From NCBI GenBank assembly GCA_051453625.1, contig JBOZIK010000001.1, positions 149,194,847 through 149,258,846 on the forward strand: a stretch of DNA of 64,000 nt. The letters run 5' to 3'. Shown in pieces: positions 58,348-64,000 of the stretch. Positions within the stretch are counted from its first letter, which is position 1, and each line of letters opens with the position of its first letter. Source of the DNA: Welwitschia mirabilis (taxonomy: Eukaryota > Gnetophyta > Gnetopsida > Welwitschiales). Below the pieces are notes generated by a model that saw only the letters and a program-made list of their open reading frames with translations, made no database searches and was not told the origin of the DNA. Made by a program: the position numbers and the translations under genes.

Positions 58348-59643
58348 TGTTAACATGTAAAAATTGATATTATGATCAAATTTAATAACTATTTAACCTT
58401 AATAACAAGTATTAATATAATCGATTTCATCATAGAAACATATCTTCTATTTATTTTCAAATTAATTATAAACTTAACTATTTTCCATCATATTTTTAGG
58501 TGAATAATGCTCAATTAGAGGACATTCTTTAATTTTATCATTAAATAGCATAAAATGCTAGTGTTGTTGGCCAAGACTACCCATGCTACTAGCCTATATG
58601 TGAAAATTGCCTTCAAACTCATATTGTTAGCATGTTATGAAAAATTGGATAGAATGTAGTTTTGGGCTCAACCAAATTCCACATTAGAAATCAATTACAT
58701 TCTTTTGATGATGAGAATTTGTAGAGTGACACGTGGCATTTCTAAGTAAGATGATGGTGAAGACATATGACATAAACAACAATTAACAGTAGCTATAGCT
58801 CTCTAGAGCCAAGTGTTGATGTCATCATAAGCATCTTTACCAAATGCAAAAGAGGGAAAAACAAATCCTACATAAGGTCATAATTTGCAACCATCCATCT
58901 AATACTATAATCCAAGGGTTTTTAACCATCTCTCTTCCCTATTTCACCTATGAAAGAACCTTGAATCATTCATTATATCATCTTTGACTTGGAGAATTAT
59001 AAAACCTTACAGTATTGACTTGTAACTCTTTGGGAAAGTGAGCTAGTATTCTAATATTTCTAAGGAGTTTCTCTTATTTCTTTCTTCCTTTTTACACTAC
59101 ATAAGGTTGTTTTTCTTTTATTTCAATTCATAAGTAAAATTATAATTAGAATGCTTAGGTAACTATTCTAACCATTAAAATTTATTTCAATTTAGTAAAT
59201 TCCTTTTAATCACTTAGTCTAAGTCCATTAATTCCATAAATCTTAAGTACTCAAAAGTTCTTATTTTCTATTATTATTTTAAAACTAAAGTATTAATTGA
59301 ATTCATCATTTATCATATGATAGACGAGATTCTTCCTCATGAATTAAGCCAAAAGCAGTTAATGGTTTAAGTGTTTTGTAAGAAGGTGATTGTACAACAC
59401 TGGAGTGAAGGATTGATAGGAATGAATCAAAAATATCATGGAGCTAGTTTGATTTTCTTCTCTCTCAAGATGAAGTTCAAGATCAACTTTAAAATTACAT
59501 CTTTTTCTTTTTCTTTTCTTAAAAATTTGTAACTTGCATTAAAAGTTAGTAAAATTCTAAACCTATATCCATGTTACCACTAAGGAAGAATGATAACAAA
59601 GTATAAATTTAGCTTTAAATCTGATCATTGTACTACATTAACA
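58348..59643 (+). repeat. Element E: 3' LTR (about 1.3 kb)
   Basis: It starts TGTTAACATG and ends ctacattaaca. It carries about 500 bases (roughly 59030-59540) absent from the 5' LTR. The TATA position reads tatgaaag, decayed from tataaacg in the 5' copy. Strong divergence between LTRs shows an old insertion. Confidence 0.85.
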
Positions 59644-59648
59644 ATTAC

Positions 59649-60516
59649 ACATTACTCTTAGGGGGAAAGGGCCTTTAGGAATAGTCTATTTATATCAATG
59701 ACTCTAAATTTTGCTTTTTTTTAAATGATTTATTCTATGGGATTTACAGATTAATCCTAAATGTTAAAAATTGCAAAAGGGTATTGTTGTTATGAATTAT
59801 CACATTTTTGTGGTGATTGTAGCATAGAGGATTGAGAAGGAGATGGGTTTTTATAAATTCCTAGCTACTCATTTGAAGTAATGACAATTGTCAAATTTTG
59901 ATATATCTTTTATTTTAGATAATGTATTATATAATATGTTTTAGATTAAACTGATTTGTAACATGATCACCCCTAATTCTATATCATTTGCAGTACTTTG
60001 GCTTATCATAATCCTTTGGTTTTGATACATTGAAATATTTTAACTTATTTAGATGTAATTGAATTACCCCTTTCTTTAAAAAAGTTAAAAGAATTTTTTC
60101 TAATTGTATATATAACTTTGTGAAATTCCTCTTGGATCTTTGAATTGAATCTTAATTTTGAATATTATTCTAAATTTTGTTTGGGATTTGTATTTCATAT
60201 GTCTATTCTCAAGGCTGCACTTATTGTAAAATCTGTTTTTGTTGTGGATTTCTTAGTAATTAAGGAAGTGGATAATATGATTGTCTTAGTGCTGGTTGAA
60301 ATGTAAAATCATGTAAAGGAAAGGAAGCTTGAGGTGTCATTAGTAGCACCATTAGATTACTCATTAATTGAGGTGGATAAGTTTAATGAGAAGTTTGATT
60401 AATGACTGTGACAATTTTGAATTATTTCCTTTGTTGTTATTATTATCTTTTTTACATGGCTCTTTCTAGGATAAAATACCATATTTAATTGCTCCCTTTT
60501 CTTTTCTTATGATCTT
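59649..60516. other. Unassigned AT-rich DNA right of element E
   Basis: No domain is certain. A plus-strand stretch around 60190-60400 reads KAALIVKSVFVVDFLVIKEV and resembles in style the protease-RT linker of other Ty3/gypsy elements, but the support is weak. If element E sits inside element G, this should be Gag of G on the minus strand; I could not confirm that. Confidence 0.4.
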
Positions 60517-60616
60517 NNNNNNNNNNNNNNNNNNNNNNNNNNNNNNNNNNNNNNNNNNNNNNNNNNNNNNNNNNNNNNNNNNNNNNNNNNNNNNNNNNNN
60601 NNNNNNNNNNNNNNNN

Positions 60617-60810
60617 CAGACTTATTAGCAGAAATGGCTTCTCCGAGGACAATATAGAAGTCCTGATTAACACCGGTGAGTCTTACAAGCAATCTCCTAG
60701 AAAGAATAACGGGAGACATCTTGAGAGACTCATTTGTGACACAGAGCCAGGTGACGTTTTGTTTTTCATTTTAGCGGCCATCGTACGCCCCTTCCTGCAA
60801 AAATAGGAGA
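60617..60810 (-). other. CpG-containing, gene-like segment, unassigned
   Basis: Base composition is unlike the surrounding retroelements, with many CpG. On the minus strand a good acceptor-like 'tttttgcag' lies at about 60794-60802, followed by sequence readable for a few tens of codons in each frame. I recognise no family. It may be a further exon of the malectin-like gene or unrelated. A 100-N gap (60517-60616) cuts it on one side. Confidence 0.4.
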
Positions 60811-60899
60811 TCAAGATGATGTCAGCTATAACAAGTGCATCATTCCTTGTGATATGAAGCTCATTATAGATGATGATTTCTGTGAACTTATAGAAAATT

Positions 60900-61246
60900 A
60901 ATGCGATTTGGAAAGTGGAAGATTTCCATAGTGTTGAGGAGAGGACCGACTATAAATTGTGAATTTGTGAGAGTGCACCAAGCTTATAGCTTCGGTATTC
61001 TGTCTATAGTATTTCTCAGAGGCTTGCAAGTAACGAGGCATCACAACATCCCTCTGTTCACCATTTATGTAAACGTAAACTGAACGAAAGTCATCTGTGA
61101 GCTGCAGATTCTCCAGCTCTGCAAAGTAGAGAATGGTTACGTAAAAATTTTCGGCTCCACTTGCAGAAGTGAAATGTTTATAGTAGACAGGTGATAGCGG
61201 ATGTAATGGCAGTTTTGGTAACCTCCTGTGGTGGTTTCACTTTTCC
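60900..61246 (-). pseudogene. Malectin-like domain exon of a receptor-type gene, with a frameshift
   Basis: On the minus strand an acceptor-like 'cttag' (61247-61251) is followed by an open stretch. It includes ENFYVTILYFAELENLQ, FRSVYVYINGEQ and PRYLQASEKYY; then, shifted by one base near 60950, PLLNTMEIF. The spacing of YFAELE, INGE, PxYL and PPLLNAxEIF is that of the plant malectin-like domain, the extracellular part of many leucine-rich-repeat receptor kinases and related proteins. Neither kinase nor repeat region is seen. The single frameshift may be a real lesion or a sequencing error. Composition suggests a host gene fragment rather than a transposon gene. Confidence 0.7.
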
Positions 61247-61251
61247 CTAAG

Positions 61252-61745
61252 TAGTGCTGACATTGTTGGAGGCAACTGTGGTGACAACCCCTACTGATAT
61301 GATTCCAGTAATGACCTCTCTTTCTCTGGATGATTATAGCAAGATGTCAATCGCAGAAGTTTTGCTAAACTTCTTATTTAGTTCGCATCAAGTCTTTTCC
61401 CTAGCATTTTCATGGCCAACCAATCCATGCATGCACCAAGCGTTATCCTCCCCTTGCTGGACTTCTGCAAGATGGGAAGATCAAAACAAAGCTGCTTGAC
61501 ATCTGACAAACAGTGCATAAGCTCTGCGTTTGACCACATTTTGGTTGGGGTCCACCATCGTTTCTGGGAAAGAACCAATGGCCATGCACAGTGATGGGTT
61601 TCAAATGTAATAGAAGGAGGAAGTGATGATAATCTAAAAGCGTAAGAGTGGAATAACGGACGAAGGGAAAGACAAAAGGAAAAGCCAAAAACAGTGGTTT
61701 AAATAAGACTTCTTGAAACACCATGACGGAAAAGATTGTTAGGGT
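61252..61745. other. CpG-containing, gene-like segment upstream of the malectin exon, unassigned
   Basis: Frames are open on both strands for 60-93 codons (for example 61378-61578 minus, with KRWWTPTKMWSNAELMHCL, and 61412-61594 plus). That mainly reflects the higher GC. I recognise no family in any of them. Position suggests a 5' exon or intron of the malectin-like gene on the minus strand. Confidence 0.4.
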
Positions 61746-62394
61746 AAATGATAGGCATGCAAATGGATTAGTGAAAATGTATTATTGGTGATAGAGAGAG
61801 GGAATGATAGAGGAAAAAGGAGGAGAAGAGCCTCTCAAACTTTTTTTTAAGGTGATATCACAATTTCTTTTTAAGGATAAAGTGGGTATTAATATCAGAG
61901 AGGTAAGATGGGCAAGGGAGAATAAATGAGTAGAGAAATAGGGATGGACATATTTTCAGGATTTAAAATGTCGTCTTATAGCCATTATGGACCTTTGAAA
62001 AGTTCTAGGGCCTTACATTAAAAAAAGGGCATTCTTCTAAAGGCAAAAGTACCAAAGGGTGAGGTAAAAGTCGCCACCTTTTCTTTTTCTTTTTTAGATA
62101 CAGTGATTTCATAGTGCCTTTTTCATGGGTCTTACATGTTGCCCATCATCATGGGTCCTACACTTGCCCATGAAGGCAAGGGAAGAGCCTCATTTACACC
62201 CAAGCTAACACTAAGCAGAGATAGTACCCTAATCAAGATGAGGAACTATCATACTACTATGGTTATTTATGGTTAGGGCTGAGTGCAAACCCTTTTGCTT
62301 CCTTGTGGGGATTTGGACTCCTAACCACAAGGACATCATTCATTCGACTTGACCAATAAGCTATATAAAACTGGTTGGAGGCACTATATCCACT
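61746..62394. other. Unassigned DNA between the gene-like segment and element F
   Basis: No coding domain is seen. The part 62110-62370 is richer in G and C. It holds, on the minus strand, a run 'ggagtccaaatcccc' (near 62315-62330) reminiscent of a tRNA-type B box, as found in SINEs. No A box or poly-A tail could be identified, so this is not called. Confidence 0.4.
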
Positions 62395-62720
62395 AAGAAA
62401 ATAATGATAAGAATGACCTTATATATAATTAAGCACTTAGTGCAGAAAGCACAATGGGCAATAATCTTTTTTTATTGCATTGTTGAGTTTCGTAAAATCT
62501 ATACAGATACACCTCTTTCCATCCTATTTTGCTACTATAGTTAATAGGCTAATCTAATCACTATTAAAAATATTGTAAATAATTATAACATCCAAAAGTT
62601 TAATGATTTACTCTTTTACTACTTGCTTAAGGGATGTGTTTAATCTTCTTTGGGATTATCTAATGGATTTAATAGTTTCCTGTAGGTAGATTTTATGTCA
62701 AATGATTAAAGAGGAATTAT
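62395..62720 (-). pseudogene. Element F: N-terminal part of reverse transcriptase, abruptly truncated
   Basis: The minus-strand translation gives IIKLLDVIIIYNIFNSD, SLLTIVAKxDGKRCICIDFT, KLNNAIKKDYCPLCFLHxVL and HSYHYFLSGYSA. It stops inside the FLDGYSGYNQ motif, at about 62395, where unrelated sequence begins. Palm motifs and everything downstream in pol are missing. Confidence 0.85.
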
Positions 62721-62959
62721 AGCAAGATCTTTATGGGTCTAAGAAAAATCAATTATTTTTAATGTAAGCAATTAAATCAAAAAGTTTTCTTGTTGAGGAG
62801 TAAGGTATTCACTAATGACCAATGTTTTCTTAGGATTGTCATTTAGAAATATCTACTTCAAACCATTGGGCAATTCTTTCAGTTTAATGTCATAGTCTTC
62901 ACTCATAGAAGTTGAACATCCACCTTGAAGAAATAATTCTTTAATTAATCTTACATACT
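62721..62959 (-). pseudogene. Element F: protease-RT linker, degenerate
   Basis: This is the variable linker, in broken frames. It is equivalent to 8100-8385 of element A. Confidence 0.5.
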
Positions 62960-63640
62960 GAATTTCATCTAAAGTGAGGGTTTCAAAATATCATTCATTC
63001 CTTCATGTTAATCTTTGTTCAAAAGGTCATTATTATGGTTGCAATGGTTTAAAGAATTAATACTACCTAAGATGTTGAAATATTCATTATGATCATCAAA
63101 TAAGGATTCCTCAGGCAAAGTTAAGAGTCTTTCTTCTATAAGATTATGTTCAAGGAACATCAAAAATTTGATGTGTTCATATAATTCTAATTCATTTTCC
63201 ATGTTATTTTTGGTCATGTCAAATATTCTAATCATGAATCTCTTATTTCCTATATGACATTTCATCATTTTAGTTCTAGTATCTATGACATATTGAGCCA
63301 TGATACAAAGGCTTTACCTAATGTAATGGATATCCTCTATTATGTTTAACTTGAATGACAACCACATCTATTAGGTAAAAGTATTTTTCAATTTAAATGA
63401 TTAGATTTTCATAATGGATCATTTTATTGTTGCATCAGCCAATTCTAAGATAATTTTCATTTGTTTCATCCCATTTTCCAACCCAAACTCCTTACATATG
63501 TGAGGTGGCATAATTTTGACACTGGGTCTAATGCTAATCAAATTTTCCTTAATCCTCTTGTTTTCTTAGAATATCACCCTCATGATTGCTACCCATAGAT
63601 CTTTAAGTTTTGGACATTTTTTCATCACTAAGTTAGAAAT
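62960..63640 (-). pseudogene. Element F: aspartic protease and linker, degenerate
   Basis: Pieces read CPKLKDLWVAIMRVI, ISIRPSVKIMPPHICKEFGL (active site DxGAS decayed to IRPS), ILELADATIK and, in the open stretch 63008-63301, AQYVIDTRTKMMKCHIGNKR, FMIRIFDMTKNN and an acidic tail (LPEESLFDDHNEYF). The tail matches the linker of element A (EQPTLFNDMKEFL). Same subfamily as A, B and C. Confidence 0.85.
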
Positions 63641-64000
63641 GCATTGAAAACTCTACTAGGGATTTTTTTTATTTTTTTTATTTTTTATATAAGGTCCTTA
63701 GCCACACATTACCATACTTAGGATTGTCTTGTAATAATTTCCAAAATGATAAGTTAATATTCACATTTTGCATAGTGATTTGAGGTAATCATCATAAGCT
63801 AGATTAGTCTTCAATTTCTTAAGCCAAGGAATTACTGATTTCTTACATTTTTACTGATCAGTTTTATTTCTCTTTTAGTGGACTTAGCTTTTTTACTTAA
63901 TGGAAAACTAGGATTCTTAAGGATTTGTATATCATCATCATTTATTACATCCTTTTCATTATTTATAAGTGTTAAGGATTTTTGTTTTGGAGTTGTATTA
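63641..64000 (-). pseudogene. Element F: Gag-protease border, continuing beyond the window
   Basis: Minus-strand pieces KQKSLTLINNEKDVINDDDI and DIQILKNPSFPLSKKAKSTK correspond to element A near 7106-7250 (acidic then Lys-rich linker). Later remnants such as WKLLQDN (shifted) correspond to LEDNPKYAKVW. The rest of Gag and the 5' LTR would lie to the right of the window. Confidence 0.65.

Noticed and set aside
60190-60400. Fragment of a chromovirus-type protease-RT linker (plus strand)
   Set aside because: Resemblance is limited to a hydrophobic run and a few charged residues. No catalytic motif flanks it.
61443-61724. 93-codon minus-strand frame with a hydrophobic start, considered as a signal peptide of the malectin-like gene
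   Set aside because: Frames are open on both strands here because of composition. The N-terminal stretch is not followed by the first malectin half, and no splice path could be defended.

Overview
The window looks like heterochromatic DNA of a flowering plant. It is strongly AT-rich (roughly seven in ten bases by eye), nearly devoid of CpG, and packed with decayed LTR retrotransposons. I see no intact protein-coding gene; the longest recognisable reading frames are about 100 codons. Almost every stretch of more than 1 kb that I could interpret is Ty3/gypsy of the Athila and Tat lineages. These pieces are riddled with stops and frameshifts of the kind left by loss of G:C pairs (Trp to TAG/TGA, Gln to TAA, Arg to TGA, Asp to Asn, Cys to Tyr). 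No species can be named from the sequence.

Layout. 1-141 is the 3' end of an LTR. 770-1856 is a composite minisatellite built from a 20-bp word. 3740-5640 (minus) is a Ty3/gypsy integrase remnant joined to a Ty1/copia Gag zinc-knuckle fragment, followed by a copia-like LTR (5641-6830, plus). Element A (plus, 6831-15953) keeps Gag C-terminus, protease, RT, RNase H, integrase, a long 3' tail, polypurine tract and 3' LTR. Element B (minus, about 17060-25893) is a relative of A with its 5' LTR at the right. Element D (plus, 25894-30175) is a second Athila subfamily; B sits against its gag/protease border. Past 30190 the sequence switches to an A/B/C-type tail and LTR (to 32881). Element G (minus) is a Tat-lineage element with dual RNase H. 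It occupies 34589-36796 and resumes at 50262-52423, interrupted by element C (plus, 36797-50261; both LTRs, PBS, all pol domains, near-identical 5-bp target duplication). Element E (plus, 52429-59643; D subfamily) has two LTRs and lacks RT, RNase H and integrase. 60617-61720 is different: richer in GC and CpG, with a malectin-like receptor exon on the minus strand carrying one frameshift. 62395-64000 is the start of another A/B/C-type element (F, minus), cut off inside RT and running out of the window.

How the parts relate. A, B, C and F form one subfamily (LTRs about 1.2-1.3 kb starting TGTTGCA or a decayed form). A, B and C carry a conserved non-coding block just after integrase; the same block also follows the integrase remnant at 4190-5098, whose integrase is of a different type. 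D and E form a second subfamily. C and E use a primer-binding site of the Athila type (GCCGTTGCCGGGGA, decayed by transitions). The protein-level continuity of G across C is the clearest evidence for the order of insertion. Several N gaps are flanked by exact duplicated sequence and are probably unmerged assembly overlaps (419-518, 22890-22989, 39702-39801, 45009-45108). Other gaps lie at 1197-1206, 3504-3513, 16902-17001, 18313-18856, 27991-28000, 41089-41098, 49164-49483, 56101-56653 and 60517-60616.
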